DNA of 64,000 nt from Turritopsis dohrnii. Taxonomy: Eukaryota > Cnidaria > Hydrozoa > Anthoathecata > Oceaniidae. Within the stretch, counting starts at the first letter, position 1. Each line of letters opens with the position of its first letter. The notes below the pieces were generated by a model. It did not search any database. It saw nothing but the letters and a program-made list of their open reading frames with translations, and was not told where the DNA came from. Shown in pieces: positions 12,877 to 32,360 of the stretch. The DNA lies in the NCBI GenBank assembly GCA_027922465.2, contig BQMF02000264.1, forward strand, positions 186,001 to 250,000, given 5' to 3'. Both the position numbers and the translations under genes were made by a program.

Positions 12877-13507
12877 ATTTACATATATAATTTTCAATGA
12901 TCTATTAAAAAAGAAATAAATGGCTAAAAATAGTCAGACTATAAAAAATTGAAAACATATAATACGTTCTCATTATACCCACCATCAGCTATTATGGTTT
13001 TTAAATCTTTGTGAAAGCAAGAAATACATTACTGGCTTTTATCCATTACTTTAATGGCACAAAATTTTGTAGGTACATTTTGGCAAATGCCCTTTACTAC
13101 ATATATACAAACTCAAGTGCATTTGCTGCCATTGGGAAAAAGACTTTATGGTATGACTAATCCTTACAACAAACTCTAATTCAATAGAAGAGCCTTTTGT
13201 GACAAGTTAATAGCACTAACGAAAAAAAATGAAGGAAGAATTGTTTAAACCAAAAAAGGATAATATATAAAAACATAAAAGTAAAGATATTTAGAGGCAT
13301 CAGTGCAAAGAACAGTCTCCAGGAACATATTGCATAACCCAAGAGATTTGTTGAAGTTGTATGTTTTTAAAAACCTTCTTCATAAAATTAATTGTCATGT
13401 TTATGTTATATTTTTGCAACTTTTAAAATGGAGCAGAAGGCTTCTTTAGGTAAAGTTTTTTCGAAAATAATCAACAAAGTCATTTTAACAAAACTAATAT
13501 CTGCATA
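12877..13507. other. Upstream region of the CCDC191-like gene
   Basis: AT-rich sequence with no coding signal. A TTTTTTTAATAG tract on the minus strand just upstream of the ATG could be a 3' splice site, so a non-coding 5' exon may lie here. No promoter motif is convincing. Confidence 0.35.
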
Positions 13508-14123
13508 CCGTAATTCCTCAAATTAGCACAGCAGCGCTAATTAAATTTGCATGATTTTAAATGCGGAGAGGGCGGTGCTTATTTCAAAGTTTGAGATTTT
13601 TTGTTTTTTGAAGATTTAGGGTGTAAAAAATATCACAGAAAAAACAATTTGTTTTATGTTTTCAGTATTTTGTTTCTAAAATACGATTCCTTGGACAATT
13701 ATCAGATGTCAGACCAGATTAGACATCAAGTTTGCTATCATTATCGTGTTCCTCATCGATCAGATGGAATGGCTCACATGAGAAGAAGCTAAAGAGTACA
13801 ACCACCATGCAATCGGTGTTTATAAAGAAAAGAGAGAGCGATGGTGAAGAAAAACAAGAACTTTCAAAACTGACAAGCCAGTATCTCCAAGCAGACGATT
13901 GTAATTCAGTGATAGCAACTGTAACTAGAAAGAGGAAGAGAGAGCTTGGACTTGGAAGAGCTCGGAAGATTTTGTTGATAAGAAAAAAGTAGAATTTAAA
14001 TAAAAAAAGTCATTTGTCATTTTTGTTAGAGGGCAGCACTAATTATTGGGTGGCGCTAATTACGAACTTTACATTTCTGGTGCGGTGCTTATTAGAGGGC
14101 GATACTAAATAGAGGAAATACGG
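13508..14123. mobile_element. Non-autonomous TA-flanked DNA transposon
   Basis: Inverted ends CCGTAATTCCTCAAATTAGC (left) and the complement of CTAAATAGAGGAAATACGG (right), flanked by TA on each side. Internal GGGC(G/A)GTGCTTATT-type motifs repeat near both ends. The length is 616 bp. The ORFs inside (13601-13992) look unlike a transposase. A TA duplication with such ends fits the Tc1/mariner/pogo group; the assignment is inferred. Confidence 0.75.
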
Positions 14124-14201
14124 TATTTGGATCTCTCTTGTATACCACTTCCCTATTAAGATTCGAACTAACACTATCTTGTTAGAAGAAATTAGTTTAG
14201 T

Positions 14202-14272
14202 GGTGCCGTAGTTTAGTGGCTTACACTTCTGTACATGCAAGAGGTCAGGGTTCAATTCCCCTTGGTGACGAT
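14202..14272 (+). repeat. tRNA-derived SINE head
   Basis: A-box-like TAGTTTAGTGG and B-box GGTTCAATTCC (14249-14259) are spaced as in a tRNA. The acceptor stem does not pair, so this is a tRNA-derived repeat and not a working tRNA. Its 5' part resembles the copy at 32361-32422 on the minus strand. Confidence 0.55.
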
Positions 14273-14689
14273 TTTACAAAAGATTCTACATCCCCAAGAG
14301 TAACATCAAAACAAATAACTTTGCCAGAACTCAATCATCTTATACGTGAAGGTTAATAATAAATTTGTGTCATAAATATACAAAATATCACCTCATTCTT
14401 AAGACTTTTTCTGATTGAGGATCCACGAAAAGAACCGGAATGCACATATGCTAGAGAAAGAATGCACTTGATCCGTGGAAAATTTTTGAGAAGTGGAATA
14501 GTCTTATAAAAATCCAAACAGATACTACTGGGTGAGTTGAGGTTTATTGTCCATTTTTTGAAGATTTTTACAAGGACCACTTCCAGTTATTTGTCCATAA
14601 CTTTCTTTCTACTCAACCAAATTAGAAGACAGATGCTCAGACAGATGCTCAGATTACTTAACAGATGCCTCTAATCATAATGTATAAAC

Positions 14690-15912
14690 TTGCAAAATTT
14701 TTTGTTCCATTCTTTAACTTGCAATGAATACACTGTACGCGATTCTTTTTCTTCTGCCAAAGATATTACTAAGCAGAATGGCAAATATTATATGGCTAGC
14801 TTAGATATTAATTCATTATTTACTAACATTCCTCTTAATGAAACTATTAATATCTGTACGAATTTGATTTTTCTGAATTGTGATAAATATCACGGATTGT
14901 CTAAGGATGAGTTTAAAACTCTCCTAGAATTAGCAACCAAGGAATCATACTTTACTTTCAACAAGAAGTTGTACCAACAAATTCATGGAGTTGCTATGGG
15001 TTCACTATTAGGTCCCGCCCTCACGATTGCTTTTTTATGTTTTCATGAAAGAATTTGTTGGATAACTGCCTGGCGGCTTTTAAACCTGTTTATTACAAAA
15101 GGTACGTTGATGATATTTTCGTTTTATTTTCTTCTCAAGAATACTTGCCTTTGTTTCATTCCTATTTGAAATAGTTGTCATGCCAACATTTCCTTTATAT
15201 ACCTTTGAAACAGAAATAACAATACATTCTCATTTCTTGACATCTGTATCACCCGCAATTCTGAAAACCAATTTCTTACATCTGTTTATAGAAAGCCCAC
15301 TTTTAGTGGTGTTTACACCCATTTCAACAGTTTTATTCCAGAAACCTATAAGTTTGGTTTAGTACACACATTGTTACACCGATGTTTTAACATCTGTTCT
15401 AGTTGGTCTATTTTTCATGAAGAGGTTATAAAACTGAGAGAGGTATTTTTCTTCGTAACGGATATCCTGAAAATTTCATTGATAAAGTTACTAAACGTTT
15501 TTTCAATTCTTCACGACGTGCAAAGAAATTATGCATACTGTAGAGAAGAAAAAGATTTAAATCGTTTTCCCATATTTAGGCGTCACATCGGTACAAACTA
15601 GGACTAGGTTGGAGAAATTGTTTAAAAGCACCTACCTATATTGGCGAGACGTCACGTCACCTTAAAGTTCAGATCAGCGAGCACCTCGGTGTATCGCCAT
15701 TAACAGGTAAGAAATCTACACCATCCCAGCAGACGGCCATTAAAGACCACTTGAAACAATGTGTCAACTCTCCATCTTTTGACGATTTCAGTATTTTAGC
15801 ACGAGAGAATAACCGTTATTTTTTGGAAATTAAAGAGAGTTTATTCATAATGCGAGATAGTCCATTATTGAATAATAATATTAGATCTACACCACTGTGT
15901 TTATTTAATTGA
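14690..15912 (+). pseudogene. Penelope-like retroelement: reverse transcriptase plus GIY-YIG (decayed)
   Basis: 14690-15040 encodes reverse-transcriptase blocks SLDINSLFTNIPLNETI and IHGVAMGSLLGPAL, followed after a frame change by the YVDDIFVLFSS catalytic box near 15104. 15600-15912 encodes the end (PTYIGETSRHLK, then SEHLG, then MRDSPLLNNNIRSTPLCLFN and a TGA), a GIY-YIG endonuclease-type module. Reverse transcriptase followed by GIY-YIG is the hallmark of Penelope-like elements. Several frameshifts and stops separate the blocks and the 5' part of the polymerase is missing, so this is a 5'-truncated, dead copy. Confidence 0.85.
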
Positions 15913-16719
15913 GCGTGTATGTATTGTTGTATGTTGTTTGTATATATGTATAACAAGTTAAAAAAATTGTGTATAAAAAATTTGTAACAACAAGAACTAT
16001 ATACTTGAAAATGGGTGTGTGAACACCCGAAACGTTGTTGAAATCGTTGTTTGTTTGTTCTTCTTAAACCATACTACATCTCTAAGAATTTTATTTGACA
16101 ACTATGGATCTTTATCATACGAAAATCACTATCGTTATCATTTATATATAACGCTCGTTCAATACATTAGCTGGTATCGATTGCAGTTCATCATCGTAAC
16201 ATCTGAATGTAAGTTGATCTCTTCATTATCCAAATCTTTATTTACAAAAGATGCTGTTCTTCCAAGAAGTAATTATCTATCTGATTTAATTTGTAACTTA
16301 GGACTCTTTACTTTGTACATTCATGTTGATATAAATAAATTGTCCAGAACAAGTTATTTGTGTTTTTTCTATGAAACCCGAGAATATGTGAATAGAATTC
16401 GTCGAGATACAGACAAAGTTCATAGTAGTATTAAAGGCACAAAAGATCGGGAACACAAAAATTCTTGCAACTTTCGCAACATTTTGCTTTTTTAGGATTC
16501 ACGACTTTATATGCTGGCAACTTTTCCAAAAAAACATTCCACGGATTTTCAGCCATTTTTTTTAGGGTGAAGGGTGCTCGTGACTATGTGCTTGTGTTAT
16601 TTTCGTATTCAGATTGAATAACTTCGTTTCTAGATCCCCAAAATAAATAGGCAGTGGCGTAACTCGGGAAGATGTAGAAATTGTTTGTTTTCTTCTTTCT
16701 TCGTTTTCTGAAGCCGAAA
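15913..16719. other. Region after the Penelope-like element
   Basis: Probably includes the 3' untranslated tail of the retroelement. A 158-codon open frame at 16019-16495 shows no recognisable domain and AT-driven composition; I do not call it a gene. Confidence 0.4.
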
Positions 16720-16808
16720 GGGAAAATTTGACACGGTAAAAAGTTTTGTTTTTGCATAAAGTTTCACCACCACAAAAATAACAAAATTTTACCGTGTCAA
16801 ATTTTCCC
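16720..16808. repeat. 89-bp palindromic element
   Basis: Arms of about 33 bp: the left begins GGGAAAATTTGACACGGTAA and the right is its complement ending CCGTGTCAAATTTTCCC, with a short loop around TTTCACCACCAC. Confidence 0.85.
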
Positions 16809-16949
16809 CAGAGATATGTTTCTATGTGGTTGCTATGCTAGATCGTCATCATTCAATCGGATGTATTCAAACAGGAAAATTATGGAGGCAATTCTTTGTA
16901 ATAAATATGTGACGGTTTATGGGAAAAGGATAACAAGCGAAAAATCGAT

Positions 16950-17165
16950 TCTTTAAAATCGATTTTTAGCTGCAAAAAATCGATTCAAAATAATCGGAAA
17001 AGCGATTTCGAAATCGATTCACTTGAATCGGAAAAGCGATTCACTTGAATCGGAAAAGCGATTAGGTTGAATCGGAAAAGCGATTAGGTTGAATCGGAAA
17101 AGCGATTCACTTGAATCGGAAAAGCGATTCACTTGAATCGGAAAAGCGATTTCAAAAAATCGATT
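16950..17165. repeat. Subterminal tandem array, left
   Basis: About nine units close to TCACTTGAATCGGAAAAGCG, with a TAGGTTGAATCGG variant in the middle. Confidence 0.85.
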
Positions 17166-17998
17166 TGTAAGTCAGAAGTGATGTTAATTATAAGAATAAA
17201 GTCAATAAGTTAATAAGATTTTCATCATCGTAGATTCTCTATGTATCATAATAAAATAGAAGCATTAAACCTCAAATTATAAACAAGAACCAAATGGTGA
17301 AAAACGGCATTATAAAACTGGCGCAATAATATGAATAGATACAAAAACACCATCCATCTGGAAATAGATTTTTATTTTTAGACTAAAGGCTGTTTTCCAC
17401 TTTTGGAAAATTTAACGCAGAGAGAAACGGGCGAATACTGGGGAAGAACGTGATTGGATCTTTCGCTAATGTAAACGTAGCTTAATCAATAACCAGAATT
17501 TATAACAAAAGAAATATACTTGCATGAGCTGCAAAATATATTTTAAAGACAAATGTGCGCCAAGAGAGAGAAAAAAAATCTTTTTCGAAAAGGAAATGTA
17601 AATAAAAACTAAAAATCGTTGCTATCGCCGTAATAAGATTGTTTGTTTACATAGTAGCTTCCATGTTTCATATACGTGACCATCCAAGGGATTTTGATAA
17701 CAAACAATATAAATAAAATAAAGTGACGGTATTTTGTTAGAATATGAAAAGTAGGATTCACTTACTTCCTACGTTTCGTTTCGTTCAACGTCTATGTATG
17801 TTTATATTTTTCATATTCCCATGCGCCAGTTTTCGAGGTTGGAACATAACTGGGAGTATTATATCTAATTGCTATTTTGCAAAATAAAAATAAAAAGTTT
17901 TTTTATTGATAAAGATGTCTACACTCTCAAAAGATGTTGTTGTTATCGCGACTTCAGCATTATTTTGAAAACTCAATGTGACGGATGTATAATTACAG

Positions 17999-18811
17999 CA
18001 GACCTCTCAAGTCACCCGCATTGAGCGGGTGTCACCCGCATTCAGAAATTTACTCCCACCTATTTTGAGAAAGGAAAAGTCACCCGCATTTCATATTGTT
18101 TTGTACTTAATATTGCATCCCTCATTTAACTATTCATCGTGTCCTTTTGCCATTTTATTTTCGAATGAACAGCAGCCGCTACACTTTGAATAGTTTCGAT
18201 CTTAGCCTACCGCGAATCATGCGTGTCAGGCTGGGTATAGGCTAGCAATAAGGTAGGCTTTCCTTTAGACTATGTTCACACGTATCGGTTAGCTTTTGTT
18301 CCGACATCGGAACGAAATCATTTCACTTTTTGCAGCGGAACGGAATCATTTCAATTTTAATAACGGATAGCTTCGGAACAATGTGAACGAAACGTCTATC
18401 CGGTATGGAAATTGTTCCGAAATGATATCTATCCGATACATGTGAACATGGTCTTAAGCAGGATTTAACTCACTATGGTATAAAAAGAGTTTTTTAATTG
18501 TGGATCTAACTAGTTACCACCATTATATGTGACGTTTTTTATTCACCCTGCAGTTATGTAGTTGTGCAGTTATGGGCTTTTAATCGAACCGGCTTTACGC
18601 TGGAATGGCAGCAATAATGCTGAGTTCGCAGTGTAGCGTACGGAAAGGAGAGCATTACGCTCAATAGCAACTTTAAATACTGGTAATTTAAACTAGAAAA
18701 TAAATAGCCTATTTGATTGTCAATAGAACTCCAATTAGCGCTATCTTGAAAAATTCACTTTCGAAAATTTTTGTACCTCCCGCTTTGGAATTTTTAAACT
18801 TGAGAGGTCTG
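17999..18811. mobile_element. hAT-like element nested in the 2.5-kb element
   Basis: 14-bp perfect inverted ends CAGACCTCTCAAGT and ACTTGAGAGGTCTG, with a 6-bp direct duplication TTACAG on both sides (17993-17998 and 18812-18817). CAG...CTG ends suit the hAT superfamily. It has no coding capacity. Confidence 0.75.
18268..18453. mobile_element. Small inverted-repeat element, third nesting level
   Basis: The ends GACTATGTTCACACGTATCG and CCGATACATGTGAACATGGTC are imperfect inverted repeats, flanked by TTA. Inside, TTGTTCCGA-type motifs are mirrored. It sits inside the hAT-like element. Confidence 0.7.
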
Positions 18812-19149
18812 TTACAGGTAGCACGCGTTCGTGTTAAATAATGAACTGGTTACCTGGTTCTTATTCACTAGGACATAAAATAAACAACAGTTTGTTCTCA
18901 AGTTGCTACAAATAGAAACCGTCTGCTATAATTCTTTTTTATGTTTAAGTTGTTCCACCGCTGTTCACATAACAGAACATGGTTCTTATTCAGTTTAATA
19001 AAAAAGAAAAAAAAGTTTGTTTTAAAGTTACTACCAATAGAAACCGTCCCTTACAATTCTTTTTTGAGTTGTTCGATCGATATTTTGGTTTATTCCTTGG
19101 GGGAAAATGTTTATCAGAATTTTAATCAACACTTGAGTGAGTGATATAG

Positions 19150-19390
19150 AATCAAAAAAGCGATTCATTAGAATCAAAAAAGCGATTCATTAGAATCGGA
19201 AAAGCGATTCATTGGAATCGGAAAAGCGATTCATTAGAATCTAAAAAGCGATTCATTAGAATCGGAAAAGCGATTCATTAGAATCGGAAAAGCGATTATT
19301 TGAAGCTAAAAATCGATTTTAAAGAATCGCTTTTTAGCTTCAAATAATCGCTTAATCGATTAAGCGATTCAAATCGCTTTTTCGCTTGTT
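19150..19390. repeat. Subterminal tandem array, right
   Basis: About eight units near AAAGCGATTCATTAGAATC, ending in a run of self-complementary AATCGATTTT/AATCGCTTTT motifs next to the right terminus. Confidence 0.85.
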
Positions 19391-19414
19391 ATCCTTTTCC
19401 CATAAACCGTCACA

Positions 19415-20440
19415 TATATAATCACGTTTATTTTAGCAACGAATTCTGGTCGAGTGGTCCTAAATGTTCAGGTTTCCATACTAAATCAATGAAATTATAT
19501 GAGTTTGATATGATTGGTAACAGCAGAAATTTAAATTCCATATTTTCCCACCATTTTCCCAATGCCAATCCATTTACTTTTTGCAAGTCATTCTTATTAA
19601 GGTGAAAATATATATGAATGAAAATATAGCAAGATTTTCTCATGATCAATCAAGTGTACAAATGATGACTCCAAAAAGATATTTTTTGTTCTGATTTGAT
19701 TTGAAACAGTGCTATTTAAGACCAACTGACTGCCAATTTTAATTACCATTTTAATGCATTAATAATGTCTAATTAAATGCACCACGATCATTAACTTATG
19801 TTATTATGTCCTTTACGGATGATATTAATGTAATACTTCCATAATAAAATTATAATGGTGCTAACTGTTAAGAATAAGAATCTCAAAAAAGGAACTGTAT
19901 TATATCATCTATCCTTTAATCTACGGACTTAAAAGTAGTTCCTAAAAAAACATATGGGCAGAACGAATTTGAAGTTTTGATTTGCTGAATAGGAATCGAA
20001 AAATATGGTCCATAAAACTGCAATGTTCATGCAATGTCATTGGGAATTTCCACGCAGAAATTAAGAAGAGAATCTAGATAATATGTAAACAACGAACGAG
20101 AGGAAGGGTCGGGAAATCACGGTATTGGAGGCAGCCATATTGTTTATTTACAATTCGGATTTAATATCTATTTTGCTCGCTTGGACGACATATCGAATTT
20201 GTTTAAAGTGACAGTATAATTTTACTGACTAAAGATTGTTTCTAGTACCAGTCTTTTTTCTGGGAGTGTCGGCGAGGAAAATGAGACTGAAGTCCATCAA
20301 AGCCAACAAAGATTGTAAACATTTCGGAATGTTGCGTTGACTTATGGAAGTGGTATTCGTATTGAAACGCACATACGAGTTCGCTGATACACGAACATAA
20401 AACTATTGTATTGAAGTAAATTTTCTTTAAATTTCAAAAG
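19415..20440. other. Upstream region and 5' UTR of PAK
   Basis: No coding signal. The GC content rises slightly around 20090-20330, which is probably the 5' untranslated region or promoter of the kinase gene. No specific motif is certain. Confidence 0.4.
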
Positions 20441-28371
<7,931 letters not shown>

Positions 28372-28943
28372 AGAAACACTCGTTTAATCAATAGTAAGGA
28401 CATGCTCGTTATTTTACCAAACTACTGCATAATTAAGTATTTTACCACACTACTGCATAATTAAGTATTTTTTTTTTCTGTTTTGAATCTGGTTGTTACA
28501 CTTATTTTGAAATTTTCCCTCCATTCTGTACAAATCTTAGTATGTGTGAACAGGGAAAGTATTTATCCATAGATTTGCTACTTTTTTTGGTAAGTTCGTG
28601 CCGTCTTTCAAGTCGGTGTAGGAAAGATGAAGGATACTTTTCATCCCTTTTGAAGCATTATTTTATGTGAGGGTATTTTTTCATGGCAATCCTCTTTCCC
28701 CTTTTGTTCTTTATATATTTTTTTTTTCTTTTAGAATTTTCTCGTCTCTTCAGTTAGTTCATCAGATGCGTGTAAATAAATAAATAAATTTAGCCTGTAT
28801 TATATGTAATGGTGCAGCGAATCTCGACCTGAAAATAATTTTTATGTAGATTTATACATATTTTTGTTAGAAGTGCGGCAGTGTTTTCTCCTATATAACG
28901 CGTCAAAGGTTTCGTACCATTCAAGTTCTGAAAGAGTTTTCGA
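28372..28943 (+). other. PAK 3' untranslated region and downstream
   Basis: Pyrimidine-rich AT sequence. A string of AATAAATAAATAAAT around 28776-28790 offers poly(A) signals for the kinase gene. Confidence 0.6.
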
Positions 28944-29065
28944 CCCAGTGGGCAAAACCGCCAAAAAGTAACTGCGAAGAAGAGCATTTTTATTGAATTA
29001 GTGCGCATATTTCTCTATAAGATGTACTCCTTTGCAGTGATTTTTAATCGAATTTGCCCAGTGGG
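28944..29065. repeat. CCCAGTGGG palindromic element, full copy (122 bp)
   Basis: It begins CCCAGTGGGCAAAACCG and ends GAATTTGCCCAGTGGG, flanked by GA on both sides. Confidence 0.85.
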
Positions 29066-29350
29066 GAAGATTTCATATTCTCCTTCGTGTATCAATTTTG
29101 AAAAGACAGTCTAAAATTCATGTTAACCTTAGTAAAATATTTTTAATGATCGAGTTTGCCTCGCCCTTTCGAACACTTCTTCTAGCAGTCTCATTGTCTG
29201 AAATTATTGCATGTGTTCTGTTGTTGTTATCGTTCTTTATTACCATCGTAAATAAGGCTTTTTCGCTGTTAAGAGACAAGGGTACTTAGGCCAACCATTA
29301 CATCGTTTAGCTTTCATTTACGTTTTGTAAGAGCGCGTTTATAGATTTTT

Positions 29351-29446
29351 ATCTGGCAAATCGAGAATTTGGCGTGTTGATGTGAAAACACGTTGGTATT
29401 ATGCTTGCTAGACATAATACCATTAATCAGTCTCGATTGGCCAGAT
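29351..29446. repeat. Palindromic sequence
   Basis: Outer arms ATCTGGCAAATCGAGA and TCTCGATTGGCCAGAT enclose an inner hairpin GGTATTATG...CATAATACC. It is probably a small inverted-repeat element. Confidence 0.65.
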
Positions 29447-29877
29447 AACTGTATGTTGTTATTGAATGAGCAGGCGAGACTTTTTAGGGATTTTTTTTAA
29501 AGTTTTCGATTTTTTTATTATCATGTGACATTGTTTTGTTATAGTGACATATGTTTTGCCTCATAATCGCCAAACCCGACATTCTCCCACCACCATTGGG
29601 TATAGTTTTGCTTCGTTGCACGACATTGAGTCTTCCCCTACTTTACTTTACAATATTGAGTAATGTGCTACTAAAATCCACAACGTTAGGTGTTCCAATA
29701 ACGCCATGTCAACCGTGATTGTTCGATTTAGCGCCTGGGCGTTTATTCAAAATTATAATCGCGAGTTCGTTAAAATCGAGCTGATATTTATTTTAGCCTG
29801 GAGAGTCAGCGCCCATATGTGAAAAAAACGCTGAATCAGGCATTTACGGTAGCCAACACTGAAAGTATGACTTGCTC

Positions 29878-30124
29878 AATAGACCTTTCACGAATTTCTG
29901 TTTAAACGCTGCACTGTAGCCTAGTTGTGCTAAACCTCGATGTTTAAACGCTGAACTGTAGCCTAGTTGTGCTAAATCTGTTTAAACGCTGAACTGTAGC
30001 CTAGTTGTGCTAAACCTCGATGTTAATATTGCAATGGGAATTTGGAATATCAGAGACTACTATTAAGTTATAAACAAATCTTCGACAATTCAGTGTTTGA
30101 ACAGAAATTCTGGAAAGGTCTATT
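29878..30124. mobile_element. Inverted-repeat element with an internal tandem repeat
   Basis: The ends AATAGACCTTTCACGAATTT and the complement of AATTCTGGAAAGGTCTATT match. Inside, a unit starting TGTTTAAACGCTG(A/C)ACTGTA and ending GTGCTAAA(C/T)C occurs three times (about 29902-30018). Confidence 0.75.
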
Positions 30125-30428
30125 CATATGCAGTGTTTTCAAGGGCGACTGATATCCAAAACCTTAAAACTTGGTGGATGAATGCACTCTAAATACCCCC
30201 TTGTGCGTACATTACATCACGATTGGCTTCGAACGAAGAACGTTTTTTGACTGTTTCTTCCTTCGAATGAATTGTCTGTTCTGAAAACGAGGCGGAAACC
30301 TGGACTAACAGCGACAGACGTTAAAAATGATGACCAGATTTTGTGATGATGCTAATTTAATTATGTTTTTTTCTTTTTTGAATTTACAAAAAAAATAGTC
30401 TTTATTCTTACTGTGAATGTTACAATAA

Positions 30429-30550
30429 CCCTGTGGGTAAATTTGTAGAAAGATTCTACACGAGGGAGTGCATTTCTGAGGAAATATACGAACTATTTCA
30501 ATAAAAGTCCTCTTCATCGCCGTTACTTCTTAAAGAATTTGCCCACTGGG
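30429..30550. repeat. CCCAGTGGG palindromic element, full copy (122 bp)
   Basis: It begins CCCTGTGGGTAAATTTG and ends GAATTTGCCCACTGGG, flanked by AA on both sides. Confidence 0.85.
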
Positions 30551-30984
30551 AATCCTGTGAATAGATTTTCTTTTGGTTGAAAGACTTGAACTTCCATGGG
30601 CACGGTTTCTTCTCGTTTGGATCTGTTGACTTGTCAAAGACATACGAGATAAGTCATAAGACATAAGAGTTTCAAAACATGAATTTTTCATAGGAAACGT
30701 ACAATAATATTTTCACTGTCAATGAAAGAAAATAATCATATACTACAAATTGGTTTTCTTTTTTTCCTTCGGTCAACCGTACCGCCTACATATCTGTAGG
30801 GAAACTGTGTAAGATATGGCATGTACACGGGTTAGGTGCTATCAAAAATAACAAATCGTACGAAAAGATGAATTTTTTTTTTCTGTATATTTTTTGGGCA
30901 AATTTCTTAAGTCCCAAGTTTTCCTAAAAAAAATTGTACTTCAAGAATTCTGCATAGTTCATTGAAATTCAAGCCAACCTCGAA

Positions 30985-31065
30985 CCCAGGGTCTCTTGCC
31001 TTTTCGGTATATCGAAACCCAGACCCCCTAAATAGCTGCCACGGTTAGTATCGCAAGCGAGACTC
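30985..31065 (-). repeat. Possible tRNA-derived repeat
   Basis: On the minus strand a B-box-like GGGTTCGAGGT stands at about 30977-30988, but the A-box is weak. Low confidence. Confidence 0.3.
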
Positions 31066-31113
31066 ACGTGTCACTAGTGCCACACAAATTCAAATCTTAT
31101 ACTACCCCTGATT

Positions 31114-31170
31114 GTGTGTATATTTCTATAGAAATGCACTGCTTTACAGTGATTTTTAACAAATGTTACA
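31114..31170. repeat. Half copy of the CCCAGTGGG element
   Basis: It retains GTGTATATTTCTATAGAAAT, GCACTGCTTTACAGTGATTT and TTAACAAATG. The other half is absent. Confidence 0.65.
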
Positions 31171-31648
31171 AGTTAATTCCAAGAACTAAATACATTTTAG
31201 AATTCAGTAGTTTGCGCGAGGTCAAAAAATCAGGCTGCAATATTCCCAGAGATATGTAAAAAAATATCTATCTCTTCTTTACATATCTGTGAATATTTGG
31301 ATTCAACTTTAATATTATTCAGATACATGTTATGTAAGGAACTCCTTTATAAGAAACTTGAGCCTGAAAAGGTAACTGGTAAGGAACTGGTCAGGTGGAA
31401 ATTGTGAACAATTCCCCAATGGTTTTCTAAACAAACAATACATGTAAATATGATCAAACTTAAAACATATTTTTCAAAAAGAAGCGATCGAAAAGTGTCA
31501 AAAACCAGCTGTGCAAAATAGCAACATTATCAAATAAGATACATGCATACACAAAATACAAAAGATACAAAGTGAGGAAAATAGAAATTTAGCAGAAAAA
31601 GACTTTAGGAACTCATTAAGAAAATACGAGGATGATGAAATACCTTAA

Positions 31649-31786
31649 GGGAAGAAATTTTTTGAAGCAATCCGCCAAAATCCGCCAAAATTTCTTTCCG
31701 CCAAAAATAATTATTTTTGGGATCCGCCAAAATTAATTCTCGCCAAAATTTGATTTAAATGCTCGTCCGCCAAAAAATTTCTTCCC
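31649..31786. mobile_element. 138-bp TTAA-flanked inverted-repeat element
   Basis: Inverted ends GGGAAGAAATTTTTTG and CAAAAAATTTCTTCCC, bounded by TTAA on both sides, the target used by piggyBac-type transposons. CCGCCAAAA is repeated inside. Confidence 0.85.
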
Positions 31787-31824
31787 TTAAGGCAATAAGG
31801 AACACCCCACCCTCACCATCCTCC

Positions 31825-31882
31825 CTGGTTTACGCTTATGACTTGTTACATTATCTTTGTTATTGTTGGTAAGCGTAAACCA

Positions 31883-31915
<33 letters not shown>
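31825..31915. repeat. Hairpin followed by a 32-base G run
   Basis: CCTGGTTTACGCTTA and TAAGCGTAAACCACGG are inverted repeats. Poly-G occupies 31884-31915. A run this long could stall polymerases and may be misassembled in length. Confidence 0.85.
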
Positions 31916-31916
<1 letters not shown>

Positions 31917-32117
31917 GAAAATACTCTAAGGGATCATTATGTTCTACTGCAGCACTCTCTTGTGCACTTGTCTTGTCGTCTCAATGTTTACAAAAAAATA
32001 CGAATCACTATTCATGAATTCACTACACTACGGCGCTGGTCATAACTGTCTGTCTCAACTATCAACGTTCATATTAAGAAGTAAGAACTGTTCGTATGAA
32101 ATTAATACACCACATTA

Positions 32118-32172
32118 TTTCAAAAAAGTGCCCTTCGTCGCAGTGACTTTTTTATGATTTTTTCTACTGGGC
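32118..32172. repeat. Partial CCCAGTGGG element
   Basis: Right half only: CCCTTCGTCGCAGTGACTTT followed by a degenerate TTTTTCTACTGGG. Confidence 0.6.
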
Positions 32173-32360
32173 TAAGTACTTAGGAACCACATCCACAAGC
32201 AAAAAAATGCAATCAGGAGTTTTTTGCTCTTTTCTGGAGATTACATTGACATGGTAGAGGTTATCGAAGACTTCCTGCAACATCTGGATGTATCATCTAT
32301 CCAATTTTCTCTTGCAAATGGCATGGGTCGACCCGGAGTATTCACTCACGCATCGTGAAT

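Larger units (their letters stand above)
16908..19414. mobile_element. 2.5-kb inverted-repeat element with subterminal repeat arrays
   Basis: The ends are TGTGACGGTTTATGGGAAAA (then GGATAACAAGCGAAAA) and its exact complement at 19379-19414, flanked by TA on both sides. Just inside each end lies an array of GAATCGGAAAAGCGATT units (about 16950-17165 and 19150-19390), arranged so the element folds back on itself. There is no transposase ORF. It shares its terminal motif with the element at 61637-62321. It carries another element (17999-18811). Confidence 0.85.

Noticed and set aside
14202..14272. A functional tRNA gene
   Set aside because: A and B boxes are present but the acceptor and anticodon stems do not pair, and related partial copies exist elsewhere; a SINE fits better.
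16019..16495. 158-codon open frame
   Set aside because: No domain, lies in the tail of a dead Penelope-like element, and has no splice partners or conserved motif.
31857..32045. Open frame with a polyglycine run
   Set aside because: It is created by the 32-base G homopolymer.
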